Assembly: GCA_964410965.1 (NCBI GenBank)
Contig: CAYPIY010000009.1
Location: 62,001 to 126,000 of the forward strand
Direction of reading: 5' to 3'
Origin: JBBIRG01 sp964410965
GTDB taxonomy: Bacteria > CLD3 > SB21 > JBBIRG01
DNA length: 64,000 nt
Shown: one piece after another, positions 52,638-61,728 of the stretch
How positions within the stretch are numbered: position 1 is the stretch's first letter
Layout of the letters: each line of letters begins with the position of its first letter
Position numbers and translations under genes: made by a program
The notes under the pieces: model-generated
Database searches by the model: none
What the model saw: the letters and a program-made list of their open reading frames with translations, nothing else
Told to the model about the DNA's origin: nothing

Positions 52638-53669
52638 ATGCATTTCTCATTCTTTCAACTGGCTGAAAAACTGGACCGGCCGTGCTTCGGCGAAGACTTG
52701 GCCGTGCGGGATTTTACCACACCGGAAGAGGCCGATGCTCACGACATCATACTTCTGTCCGATAAGAAATACCTGAAAATGCCGGAATCCCTCCGCTCGA
52801 AAGCCTGGCTCATCGCAGAACCCTTAATAACTGAAAGCGTGTCTGATTTTCTGCGTCGTTCGGGGATTTCATATATTACGACCCGTGATCCCAAAGCGGA
52901 CCTGATTACGCTGATGCAATTATTTTTTCCGGCTGAAGATTTTATTCCGTTCCGGCATGAATCGGCAGTGATCGGAAATCACTGCGTCATTGACCCGGAT
53001 ACACGGATTGAGGCTTTCACGGTGATCGAAGATTTCTGTTCGATCGGAAAGGGTACACATATTCATGCGAACTGTGTCATCGGCCGGAATGCGCAAATCG
53101 GAAACCACGTGATCATCTATCCGAACGTTACCGTTTACAGCCACAGTGTCATCGGAGACCGTGTGATCATTCATTCCGGAACCGTGATAGGCAGCGACGG
53201 ATTCGGTTATCATAAACAGGATGGCCGATACCGTAAAATACCCCATGCCGGCAGGGCAGTCATCGGGGATGACGCGGAGATCGGTTCCAATTGCTGCATC
53301 GACCGGGGAACGCTGGGGGATACGAAAATCGGGAGCGGATGCAAGCTGGACAACCTCATCCAGATCGCCCACAATGTCGTGATCGGAGAGAACACCGTCA
53401 TCGCCGCGCAGGCCGGCATTTCGGGAAGCACGATCATCGGCGACTCCGTAACCATTGCCGGCCAGGCCGGCCTTGTGGGACACATTGTTATCGGCAGCCA
53501 TGCCACCATCGGAGCCCAGGCAGGCGTGATCGGGTCCGTTGACGATGGAACCACCGTTTCCGGATACCCGGCAAGGGAACATTCTTTTGCCATGAAACGT
53601 GAAGCGCTGATTTCGAAAATACCGGACATTCTGGAACAGATCCGGGCACTGAAAAAGAATCGGACCTGA
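52638..53669 (+). CDS. lpxD: UDP-3-O-acylglucosamine N-acyltransferase
   Basis: A 343-residue left-handed beta-helix acyltransferase. The start is the ATG at 52638 (MHFSFFQLAEKL); the upstream in-frame ATG falls in a terminator. Residues 1-100 are the uridine-binding N-domain. Hexapeptide repeats run from ~108 on (VIGNHCVIDPDTRI). LpxD marks are GSDGFGY (185-191), IPHAG (201-205), IDRGTLGDT (221-229) and catalytic H245 in IQIAHNVVIG. It adds the second acyl chain in lipid A synthesis. Confidence 0.95.
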   Translation: MHFSFFQLAEKLDRPCFGEDLAVRDFTTPEEADAHDIILLSDKKYLKMPESLRSKAWLIAEPLITESVSDFLRRSGISYITTRDPKADLITLMQLFFPAEDFIPFRHESAVIGNHCVIDPDTRIEAFTVIEDFCSIGKGTHIHANCVIGRNAQIGNHVIIYPNVTVYSHSVIGDRVIIHSGTVIGSDGFGYHKQDGRYRKIPHAGRAVIGDDAEIGSNCCIDRGTLGDTKIGSGCKLDNLIQIAHNVVIGENTVIAAQAGISGSTIIGDSVTIAGQAGLVGHIVIGSHATIGAQAGVIGSVDDGTTVSGYPAREHSFAMKREALISKIPDILEQIRALKKNRT

Positions 53670-53828
53670 TATAAACCGGCTCCGCGGCCATTCCCTTCTT
53701 CGAGAAACAGAAATCCATTCATCCTTTCTTTGTTTCTTGCTGTCTTCATCTCAGGAAAACAACAGCCTGAATTTTGCTTGATTCATTACGATTATCTTGT
53801 TACAATCCGGAAACAGCAAAGCACCGAT

Positions 53829-54845
53829 ATGAATAACCGGCCATTAAAAACCTTTGAAGACCTTGACCTTGATGTAACCCTCCGCCCCTCACGATTCGAT
53901 GAATTTGTCGGGCAGGAAAGAATGGTCAGCAATCTGAAAGTATTCATTGAAGCGGCCCGGATGCGGCAGGAAGCGCTGGATCATGTCCTTCTTTCCGGAC
54001 CGCCGGGACTGGGCAAAACTACTCTTTCCCATATTATTTCACACGAACTGGGAGTGCAAATCCGCGTCACATCCGGCCCCGTACTGGACAAAGCCGGAGA
54101 TCTCGCCGGCATCCTGACCAATCTTGAAGAGCGGGACGTCCTGTTTATCGATGAAATTCACAGGCTGAACCCGGTCGTGGAAGAGTATTTATATTCCGCA
54201 ATGGAGGACTTCAAGCTGGATATTGTCATCGACAAGGGACCCAGCGCCAGGACCATTCAGCTGACGCTCCCGCATTTCACGCTCATCGGTGCCACGACCC
54301 GGGCCGGTCTGATCACTGCACCGCTCCGATCGCGTTTCGGAATCACCAGCCGTCTTGATTATTATGACGACCCGAATTTAACGCAGATTGTGAAACGATC
54401 ATCACAAATACTAAAGATCGGCATTGATGAATCCGGCGCCTCCGAAATCGCCAAACGCTCCCGTGGAACGCCGCGTATCGCGAACCGCCTGCTGAAACGA
54501 ACACGTGATTTCGCCCAGGTCCGGAAAGAGCCGGTGATCAGCAGGGCAATTGCCGATTTTTCGCTGAAAGCACTGGAAGTGGACGAACACGGACTGGACG
54601 ACATGGACAAACGTATTCTGATGACCATCATCGGCAAATTCAGCGGCGGCCCGGTCGGCATCGATACGATCGCGATTTCCGTGGGTGAGGAAGCCGGAAC
54701 CATCGAAGAGGTGTATGAGCCGTTCCTGATCCAGCGCGGACTGATCAAACGAACTCCCCGGGGAAGGGAAGCCACTCCCCTTGCCTATCAGCACCTGAAC
54801 ATCAAACGAACGCCCGGAACTCCCCAGCTCGGGCTCGATATTTAA
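53829..54845 (+). CDS. ruvB: Holliday junction branch migration helicase RuvB
   Basis: A 338-residue AAA+ motor starting at the ATG at 53829 (MNNRPLKTFEDLDLDVTLRP); the longer frame adds 33 residues outside the family. Walker A GPPGLGKTT (57-65), Walker B DEIH (108-111), IGATTRAGLI, and C-terminal GGPVGIDTIAISVGEEAGTI are intact. It drives branch migration with RuvA. ruvA and ruvC are not in this window. Its stop overlaps that of the convergent LamG gene. Confidence 0.96.
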   Translation: MNNRPLKTFEDLDLDVTLRPSRFDEFVGQERMVSNLKVFIEAARMRQEALDHVLLSGPPGLGKTTLSHIISHELGVQIRVTSGPVLDKAGDLAGILTNLEERDVLFIDEIHRLNPVVEEYLYSAMEDFKLDIVIDKGPSARTIQLTLPHFTLIGATTRAGLITAPLRSRFGITSRLDYYDDPNLTQIVKRSSQILKIGIDESGASEIAKRSRGTPRIANRLLKRTRDFAQVRKEPVISRAIADFSLKALEVDEHGLDDMDKRILMTIIGKFSGGPVGIDTIAISVGEEAGTIEEVYEPFLIQRGLIKRTPRGREATPLAYQHLNIKRTPGTPQLGLDI

Positions 54846-56335
54846 TTTTTTCCGCTGCTGAAATAATCCGGAAAATCGAACCAGTCGTTCCCGTCCTGCG
54901 AAACCAGATGGTGGCCTTTGTATCTTGAACATGCCTCTTCCATGATCTGTTTCGCCGCTTTCAGGTCTATGTCGTATTCCTGCATCACACCCGTCACGCT
55001 TACGGAACCCCGTTTTTTTTCGATATGATGCACGATCTCATTCCGGATTTTATCGATTCTCATTTTCCTCTTTCCCGCCCGGCTGAGTTTTCCCGTGATC
55101 AGGATAAAAACAAGAATGCCCGCCGAGACCATGAATACAGGACTAAAGAAAAATGAGCTGAATACTTCCCCCCAGTCGATCTGAATATCGCTCAGATTGA
55201 CGCTGTACACATTCATCTGAACTCCCTTGGACGCAAAAAAACCGAAATTCATGAAAGGATGAGGTTCTCCTTCATCCTTCACTTTCCCCAGATAATGGTC
55301 GTTGACCCAGCACTGCAGATGGTCATTATCGGCGCTGACCTTCAGTTTCAGGATTCCGTTCATGCCGCTGAGATTCCACACTTGAAGAACCTGATCAAAA
55401 CTGTTCGTCCTTTTTTTCAGCAGCAGCCTGCTGTCCGGAGTAACCGCGAAAGCGTAAAAATCAGTATTTTTATTCGAGCGTACTATAAGACCGGCTTTGC
55501 TCGCAGAATCTCCTTCCGGCCAGCGCAGGATCATCATACTGGCTTCCATTGCAAAATTTTTGTCCGAATAGGTGTGCCATGTAAAGTGATCCGAACTCTG
55601 ATTCCAAATGGTGTAATACCCGCGTTCATAATACACATTCTCGCTTTGCGACCATTCATCGTTCATGACGTCGAAATTATCAAAATAAAGATGCGATTTT
55701 TCTGCGGAAAAATCGTTATCCCTGTGGACTGGCTCCGGATCAAACGGAAAATCCGATCCCAGTCCCGAACTGTTCCGGTAAACGATCAAGTCGTCGAAAT
55801 GGGCATGTACATCGTTGTAGGCGATAAGACCCACCCGCCCCTTACTGAACGACGGGTCAGTGATCCTGTTCACGGCCTGTCCGTTAATGAACAATTCGAT
55901 GACCGGCCCTTCGCAGCTCACCGCAAGGTAATTCACTCCCTTTTGATGGATGACCGACGATTCGGTCCACTGAATCAGCATCTGGTGCTTGTCGCTGATT
56001 TCTTTACCGAAAAAATAATACCCGTTTCCGGAAATTGCGAATACGTAAAAATTATCATAATCCTGTGCCCTGAATATGAGTCCGTACCCCTTGGCTTCCT
56101 CATGCCCGATAAATTCAGTCCGGACCTGGATCGCCGCATTGTCAAAAACACGGTCTTTGTGATAGGAAACCCTTCCGCTTTTCGCATAGATATGATATAT
56201 GCCGCCCTTGTAATGCGCAAACTGGGTTTCGGAAAATCCGCCGGTACTGCCGAAATGATCTTCCCAGAGTATTTGCGAATATCCGGGGCAAAGGGTTACG
56301 GCGTTCACCATGATCATACAGAACCATTTCATCAT
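54842..56335 (-). CDS. Membrane protein with LamG/DUF1080-like ectodomain and cytoplasmic winged helix (paralog C)
   Basis: A 497-residue protein, start ATG at 56335 with AAGGA before it. The signal peptide is about 1-20. The first ectodomain (about 25-190: YGLIFRAQDYDNFYVFAISG, VNYLAVSCEGPVIELFINGQ, VHAHFDDLIVYRNSS) is laminin-G/concanavalin or DUF1080-like. A second, weaker copy spans about 200-390 (YYTIWNQSSDHFTWHTYSDK, LIVRSNKNTDFYAFAVTPDS). A membrane helix at ~395-414 is followed by a winged helix (428-497: DKIRNEIVHHIEKKRGSVSV, MQEYDIDLKAAKQIMEEACS). The layout resembles a one-component receptor. It is third in a tandem array. The stop codon overlaps ruvB's. Confidence 0.78.
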   Translation of the reverse strand: MMKWFCMIMVNAVTLCPGYSQILWEDHFGSTGGFSETQFAHYKGGIYHIYAKSGRVSYHKDRVFDNAAIQVRTEFIGHEEAKGYGLIFRAQDYDNFYVFAISGNGYYFFGKEISDKHQMLIQWTESSVIHQKGVNYLAVSCEGPVIELFINGQAVNRITDPSFSKGRVGLIAYNDVHAHFDDLIVYRNSSGLGSDFPFDPEPVHRDNDFSAEKSHLYFDNFDVMNDEWSQSENVYYERGYYTIWNQSSDHFTWHTYSDKNFAMEASMMILRWPEGDSASKAGLIVRSNKNTDFYAFAVTPDSRLLLKKRTNSFDQVLQVWNLSGMNGILKLKVSADNDHLQCWVNDHYLGKVKDEGEPHPFMNFGFFASKGVQMNVYSVNLSDIQIDWGEVFSSFFFSPVFMVSAGILVFILITGKLSRAGKRKMRIDKIRNEIVHHIEKKRGSVSVTGVMQEYDIDLKAAKQIMEEACSRYKGHHLVSQDGNDWFDFPDYFSSGKN

Positions 56336-56349
56336 GCTCAATCCTTCGT

Positions 56350-58305
56350 TTACTTGTTGAATTCGATAACCGCGCTGACAATGTCCGGTTTGATCTGTAT
56401 CACAGGATCTTCACCTGCGGATTCATTTATAAAATTATTCCGGTCAACCATCGCATACAGCAATTGTTTCGCTGTTTTTTCAAATGGTTCTTCCGGAGTA
56501 AAATTTTTCCTCAGAAAGTGAATCCGGTTCGGCTGGGCATGATACTCCTTCCGGAGAATGTCAACCGTCAGTTGATTATGATTCACCGAAGCGATGCGGA
56601 TAAGCGTTAAAAAATCCTCTTTCGCTTCACGGGTTGTGATATTGCTGAGGCCGCTGATTTTTTTTGTCACCGGGTCGCATTGTTCAGGAATCACGATCAT
56701 TAATTCAGGAATTTCGATGATCATGTCTTTGTTTCCGATGATGTGTTTTACGATATGATGCTTGTCCGCAATCGGGTCGATGTAAAAAAGCGTTTTTTTA
56801 ACGGAAAGTCTGAAATATCCTGCTATTTCATCTACTTTCATCGAGCCATTGGACAACGCAATCCGCTTCAGAAACAAGGATTCGAAATTATTTTTGAAGG
56901 ATCGTTTTCGTTTAATTCTGATGATGATATAAATGATTAGACCGATGATGGTAATACATAATAAGACAAGCGTGACCCAGAACCATTCATCCATATCCCT
57001 TTCCAGCTTTTTAAAAAATTTCACGACCGGGTTTTTTGATTTCTCTTTCCGTACAGGGGGTTTGAATGTTGTTTCTTTCGGCGGACTCAGCCGGTATACA
57101 GCGCAGGTCGGCATGGACGCCTGAAGACCGTAATCAAATGAAGCTGATTTGTTGATTTTATATGAAAGAATATCCATTTTTACGTTAGCCACTCCGACAT
57201 CAAAATATCCCGATACTTGTTCCGGTAAAGTTTCATCAATGATCAGAGCGCGTTCAATATCATTGACTGTTAACTTTGCGTCAGAATCCTGAACCTCAAG
57301 TTTTATCCTGTGGACAGAACCTGAATCAAATTCAAATGGAATTTTAAATAATACCGGCTGCTGATTCTGGAGATTTCTTGCGTTTGAATAGCTTACGGTC
57401 GAATCCCTGCTAAAAAAAAGGCTCTGCCTTTCATGAGAATAATTGCCTTTATGAAAACCCATTGTCAGTGTTCCGGCAGAGTCCCATTTAAGTATCCTGA
57501 TATTCAGCCAATAGACAAAGTTCTCCATACCCGGAAAGATATCAAAATATTTATGTTGATTGTCTTTAAGAATCCTGAAATACCCTTTCTCATAAAAACA
57601 TAACGGCTTGTTATCCCAGGAAAAATTATCTGAAGAAAAATTATTTATTGATTTTGTAAGCGAATCGGGCCTGAAATGATAAGTACTGTCCATAAAACCT
57701 GAAATAGGCCTGGGTTCTCTTTTCGGTGATTTCTGATACACAAAATAATCGTCAAAATGAACATGTACATCTTTGTTTACGATCAGTCCGTTGTAACCGG
57801 CCGATAACGACTTGTCCTTAACCGAACGGACTTTTTTACCGTTAATAAACAAATGAATAGAATCTTTGACACAATGCGCTTTGAGGTGATTCATTCCATT
57901 TTTCTGAACAGTCGTATCGGGTTTGGCCGTCCTGAAAATCGTCCGGCTTTTGTCCTTTCCCCGGTCATCTCTGAAATAAAGCGAATAATGGCCATCAGCA
58001 GTGATGGCAAATTCATAGTACCTGACCGTATCAAACGACGCGCGAAAAATGATGCCGTATTTTTCACCAACGGCGCCATTTATGTAGACTGTGTTTACCT
58101 CACAGGTAAAATCCGAAAACACGGACGATGAATCTTTGAAATAATAACTTTTATCGCTGAAAGCATGAAAATACCCGTTGTCGTAATAATGGGTCGGCCC
58201 GCAGGGAAATCGTCCCAATGTATCGAACGGTTCACTGACCCAGACCTGGGCTGTCAGAATCCGGCTCATGAACGTCAGGCATAGAATCATTAAAATATTT
58301 TTCAT
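56350..58305 (-). CDS. Membrane protein with LamG/DUF1080-like ectodomain and cytoplasmic winged helix (paralog B)
   Basis: A 651-residue protein. I use the ATG at 58305, which gives a signal peptide (ILMILCLTFMSRILTAQ), rather than 20 codons upstream where the frame overlaps the previous gene. LamG-like domain 1 is about 25-190 (KYGIIFRASFDTVRYYEFAI, HVHFDDYFVYQKSP), domain 2 about 215-385, TM 441-463, and winged helix 474-532 (SLFLKRIALSNGSMKVDEIA, GYFRLSVKKTLFYIDPIADK). A further helical region (540-651) extends the cytoplasmic part. It lies 41 bases after paralog A and 14 before paralog C. Confidence 0.78.
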   Translation of the reverse strand: MKNILMILCLTFMSRILTAQVWVSEPFDTLGRFPCGPTHYYDNGYFHAFSDKSYYFKDSSSVFSDFTCEVNTVYINGAVGEKYGIIFRASFDTVRYYEFAITADGHYSLYFRDDRGKDKSRTIFRTAKPDTTVQKNGMNHLKAHCVKDSIHLFINGKKVRSVKDKSLSAGYNGLIVNKDVHVHFDDYFVYQKSPKREPRPISGFMDSTYHFRPDSLTKSINNFSSDNFSWDNKPLCFYEKGYFRILKDNQHKYFDIFPGMENFVYWLNIRILKWDSAGTLTMGFHKGNYSHERQSLFFSRDSTVSYSNARNLQNQQPVLFKIPFEFDSGSVHRIKLEVQDSDAKLTVNDIERALIIDETLPEQVSGYFDVGVANVKMDILSYKINKSASFDYGLQASMPTCAVYRLSPPKETTFKPPVRKEKSKNPVVKFFKKLERDMDEWFWVTLVLLCITIIGLIIYIIIRIKRKRSFKNNFESLFLKRIALSNGSMKVDEIAGYFRLSVKKTLFYIDPIADKHHIVKHIIGNKDMIIEIPELMIVIPEQCDPVTKKISGLSNITTREAKEDFLTLIRIASVNHNQLTVDILRKEYHAQPNRIHFLRKNFTPEEPFEKTAKQLLYAMVDRNNFINESAGEDPVIQIKPDIVSAVIEFNK

Positions 58306-58346
58306 CGCGTCTTTCAGGAATACGGTGTCAAGATTTTGAAAAGGAA

Positions 58347-60287
58347 TCATCTGAAATGTTTGCACAGGTCTTCATGAAATTTCAGGACCGCCGGCGTATC
58401 ATCGCTGAGAAGCCTTATATACCGCTCATCGTCAATGATTTGTGACATCAAAACAATTACGATATCCCATGTATTTTTATAGGGTGAAAAATGAGCGCGG
58501 TCTAAAACAATGTTTCCTTCCTCTATTTTCTTGTTCAAGGTGTGGACCGACAGCCTTCCCTGCAGATGAGCAGCCAGCGTGCATATCTGGATAAAGTAAA
58601 AACGTGCCGTCGCTTCAGGCAGGTTAATCCTCTTCGCATAAGCCGTGATCATCCTTTCAATGAAATCCGGATACTGACTAACTGTTAACGGCTTCGGCAC
58701 ATCGCTCATAAATGTCGGAAAATCGTAAAAGGCGTCGTTCTTATCATCCACAGGATAACGATATCCCGCGTAATCCTTCACCATCGTATCCATTACATCG
58801 ATCGCCTTGCTTCGTGACATTCTGAACCGGGCCAAGAATTCATTCAGACTGAATGAGCCGTTTCTTTCCCGGATATAATCCAGAAAATGTGTCGAATTAT
58901 AGCGGGTAGCGTTCCGCCATTTAACGATTCCCCATATCAAAAGTATTTGCGTGACTCCAATAATTATTATCGTCAAAAAAAGTTTTTTTAAAGATGCATC
59001 GTCTTCCGGAATTTTATCAGAGTCATCACCGAGGGCGGGTTTTTTTCCGCTATCACTATTTCCCGATACCCTGATAACCGGGCAAGATATGTCTTTCGTT
59101 CCGAGTCCGTAATCATCATTATCCGGTCGTGATACCTTAACGCTGAACAAATCGATACTGATACCTCTGGTTCTGATCTCAATCCAGGGTGAATTTTTTG
59201 GTTCATAGCTTTCATCGATGATTAAAATCCGTTCCTGATTATTGACCGATATTTTTGTGTCACCGTCCTTCTTATCGATTCGAAGACGAACCAATGTGCC
59301 GGTTTCATAATTAAAAGGAAAATTCTGGACTGTACTTTTGGATCCGGTATGTTTATTATGATATTGCATTACAGAATCACCCTGGATCACAATTTCCGTT
59401 TCATCACTGTTGCTGATATTATACCAGCTTATGCACATTTCCTTTTTTCGCGGCCAATGGAGGATTTTAAAATTGGCCAGGTATGAAAAATTTTCATTAT
59501 TGATATTAGCATTGTACAGATAAGAATTTGAATAGGCGGTCGAATCAATCCTGTACAGGCCTTTTTCGTGAAAAGCACCTGGATCGTCTCTCCAGTGCGT
59601 TGGGGTGTCGAAATTGACCAGATTGACGGTCAGCGAATCGTTTTTTTCATCGAAAGCGCTGTCCGGTATTGCAGGTTTGAAGGAATACTTGCCGGAAATA
59701 TACTTGCGGTATACCGTCAGATCGTCCAAATGGACATGAACCGCTTTCCCGACCCTGAACCCGATTACGCCTTCATGCAGTGTTGAATCAGCGACGGAAT
59801 CGATTTTTTGCCCGTTGATAAACAGCCGGATGATATTACCGCTGCATTCAGCCTTTAAATAATTCACTCCCCTCTTATTAAAAACTGAATCTGCGGTTCC
59901 ATAGACTAAACTATTGACTTCAACTTCCCCGACTCCCCCTCCCGGTTTCAGGTAACTCCGTTGCAGGAAGTAGTGACCAACCGTAGAAACGATAAACGAA
60001 TATCCGTTGACATGCGCATCGTGCCGGAAAAGCAGGCCATAATATGCCGTTGTGTCTCCGGAAATGAATTCGGTCCGGATTTCAGCGGCAAAATCCTGAT
60101 AATTCTTTGATTTTTCAAAGAAGCTGACGTTTTCATAACTGTAAACATGGTAAGCGCCGCGATAATGGTATGACCGGACTTCATCCGGAAACCTTAACTT
60201 TTTGCTGAAATCCTCTTTCATCAGAACCTGGCCCGATAATGAATTGCAGAGTCCGATCAACCACAAAACAGTCCAGAGTGTTTTCAT
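58347..60287 (-). CDS. Membrane protein with LamG/DUF1080-like ectodomain and cytoplasmic winged helix (paralog A)
   Basis: A 646-residue protein, first of three tandem paralogs. Signal peptide 1-20; LamG-like domain 1 about 30-195 (YYGLLFRHDAHVNGYSFIVS, VNYLKAECSGNIIRLFINGQ, VHVHLDDLTVYRKY); domain 2 about 225-385 (ISWYNISNSDETEIVIQGDS, NNQERILIIDES); TM 435-456; winged helix 466-523 (DYIRERNGSFSLNEFLARFR, MSRSKAIDVMDTMVKDYAGY). A cytoplasmic helical extension (530-646) ends the protein. Two repeated ectodomains and one TM suggest binding of an external ligand and transmission to a cytoplasmic DNA- or protein-binding domain. Neither target is known. Confidence 0.78.
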   Translation of the reverse strand: MKTLWTVLWLIGLCNSLSGQVLMKEDFSKKLRFPDEVRSYHYRGAYHVYSYENVSFFEKSKNYQDFAAEIRTEFISGDTTAYYGLLFRHDAHVNGYSFIVSTVGHYFLQRSYLKPGGGVGEVEVNSLVYGTADSVFNKRGVNYLKAECSGNIIRLFINGQKIDSVADSTLHEGVIGFRVGKAVHVHLDDLTVYRKYISGKYSFKPAIPDSAFDEKNDSLTVNLVNFDTPTHWRDDPGAFHEKGLYRIDSTAYSNSYLYNANINNENFSYLANFKILHWPRKKEMCISWYNISNSDETEIVIQGDSVMQYHNKHTGSKSTVQNFPFNYETGTLVRLRIDKKDGDTKISVNNQERILIIDESYEPKNSPWIEIRTRGISIDLFSVKVSRPDNDDYGLGTKDISCPVIRVSGNSDSGKKPALGDDSDKIPEDDASLKKLFLTIIIIGVTQILLIWGIVKWRNATRYNSTHFLDYIRERNGSFSLNEFLARFRMSRSKAIDVMDTMVKDYAGYRYPVDDKNDAFYDFPTFMSDVPKPLTVSQYPDFIERMITAYAKRINLPEATARFYFIQICTLAAHLQGRLSVHTLNKKIEEGNIVLDRAHFSPYKNTWDIVIVLMSQIIDDERYIRLLSDDTPAVLKFHEDLCKHFR

Positions 60288-60317
60288 CGTTATTCAGGGA
60301 AGAGTAATTTAATTAAA

Positions 60318-60343
60318 AACTCCCGGCAAATATACCGGGAGTT
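60318..60343 (-). terminator. Rho-independent terminator of the E2 gene
   Basis: A 9-bp perfect stem (60318-60326 with 60335-60343), an 8-base loop and a T-rich tract on the minus strand. It lies between the E2 stop and the LamG array. Confidence 0.75.
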
Positions 60344-60351
60344 AATGGCCA

Positions 60352-61641
60352 TTACAAAGACAGGCTCGTATCAAAATGTTCCAGATAATGGGCTACACGC
60401 TCAAGATAGGAAGCGCCGAGCGCGCCGTCCACGACGCGGTGGTCATAGGACAGAGAGGCGTACATCATCGGACGAACGGCGATAGTGTCGCCTTCGGGCG
60501 TTTCAATAACGACCGGACGTTTCTTGATCGCGCCGATGCCCAGAATAGCAACCTGCGGCTGGTTGATAATCGGAAATCCGATCAGGGAACCGAAACCGCC
60601 CATATTGGTCAGCGCGATGGTTCCGTCCTGAATATCTTCCGGCTTCAGCTTCTTATTACGCGCCCGTTCGGCGAGGTCAAATACCGCGCGCGCGATTCCG
60701 GTCAGATTCAGCTGGTCGGCGTTCCTGATGACCGGGACAATCAGCGCCGTATTATTCTCGATAGAAACCGCCATGCTGAGATTGATGTAATTTTTCTTGA
60801 TGATGGTTGTTCGGTCAACGGAGATATTGATCATAGGATAATCTTTAACCGCCTTGACCATGGCATCGATGATAAACGGAGTATAGGTGAGCTTGAAACC
60901 TTCGCGGCGCTCAAATTCAGATTTATTTTTTTCACGATACTTTACGATACGCGCCATATCGATTTCAGTCAGTGAATACACGTGCGCGGAGGTATCGAGG
61001 CTGCGGCGCATATGCTCGGCCGTGATCTGGCGGACATTGGACATCTGAATTTTCTCGATGCGCTCGCCGGAAAATTCAAATTTTGCGGTCGGAACCTGTT
61101 TGACGGATTTTGCTGTTTCTGCCGGGGCTATACCTTTTTTACGTTGATCGAGATAGAGCAGAACGTCTTCTTTTGTCACTCGCCCCGAAAGGCCGCTCCC
61201 CTTGATTGATGCCAGTTCAGCTTCAGAAATATTTTCCGTTTTGGCGATGTTCCGCACAACCGGAGAATAAAATCGGTCTGATTTTTCGGCAATAACCTGG
61301 GTTGCTGTTTGTTGTGTTTCTTTTTTTATTTCCGGGACCGGGGTTTCGGTCTTAACCGATACGACTGGTTCAGCCGGTTTTGAGGGTTCTACGGACTGAT
61401 TTAAATCGGTTTCAATCCTTGCTATGAGCGTTCCTACCGATACGGTCTGACCTTCAGGAACAAGGATTTCTGAAAGTAAGCCTGTCGCCGGTGAAGGAAT
61501 CTCAGAATCCACTTTATCGGTACTGATTTCCAGGACGGTTTCATCCTTTGATATCTTCTCCCCTGTTTTTTTAAACCATTTTAAAATTTTACCTTCGGTA
61601 ATGCTCTCACCCATTTGCGGCATAACCATATCGATTTTCAT
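60352..61641 (-). CDS. 2-oxo acid dehydrogenase dihydrolipoamide acyltransferase (E2)
   Basis: A 429-residue E2 component. The lipoyl domain (1-80) has lipoylated K43 in EISTDKVDSEI. A Pro/Thr/Glu linker follows, then the E3-binding domain (124-163: SPVVRNIAKTENISEAELAS, GSGLSGRVTKEDV). The catalytic core runs from ~190, with the active-site region SYDHRVVDG (H401, D405). Substrate type (pyruvate, 2-oxoglutarate or branched-chain) cannot be set from this sequence; E1 and E3 are absent. AAAGGAG precedes the ATG; a terminator follows. Confidence 0.92.
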   Translation of the reverse strand: MKIDMVMPQMGESITEGKILKWFKKTGEKISKDETVLEISTDKVDSEIPSPATGLLSEILVPEGQTVSVGTLIARIETDLNQSVEPSKPAEPVVSVKTETPVPEIKKETQQTATQVIAEKSDRFYSPVVRNIAKTENISEAELASIKGSGLSGRVTKEDVLLYLDQRKKGIAPAETAKSVKQVPTAKFEFSGERIEKIQMSNVRQITAEHMRRSLDTSAHVYSLTEIDMARIVKYREKNKSEFERREGFKLTYTPFIIDAMVKAVKDYPMINISVDRTTIIKKNYINLSMAVSIENNTALIVPVIRNADQLNLTGIARAVFDLAERARNKKLKPEDIQDGTIALTNMGGFGSLIGFPIINQPQVAILGIGAIKKRPVVIETPEGDTIAVRPMMYASLSYDHRVVDGALGASYLERVAHYLEHFDTSLSL

Positions 61642-61728
61642 GAACGCTCCTTTGGGGATATTCTGTTATACTGACTGGTTTTCACAGCGTGAAGTTATTA
61701 TATTAATAGTACTGTTTCAACAATTATT

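Noticed and set aside
53730..53828. 33-codon N-terminal extension of ruvB
   Set aside because: Not in the RuvB family; MNNRPLKTFED at 53829 is the normal start.
55259..56521. 420-codon open frame antisense to LamG paralog C
   Set aside because: Composition and start lack support; it mirrors the real minus-strand gene.
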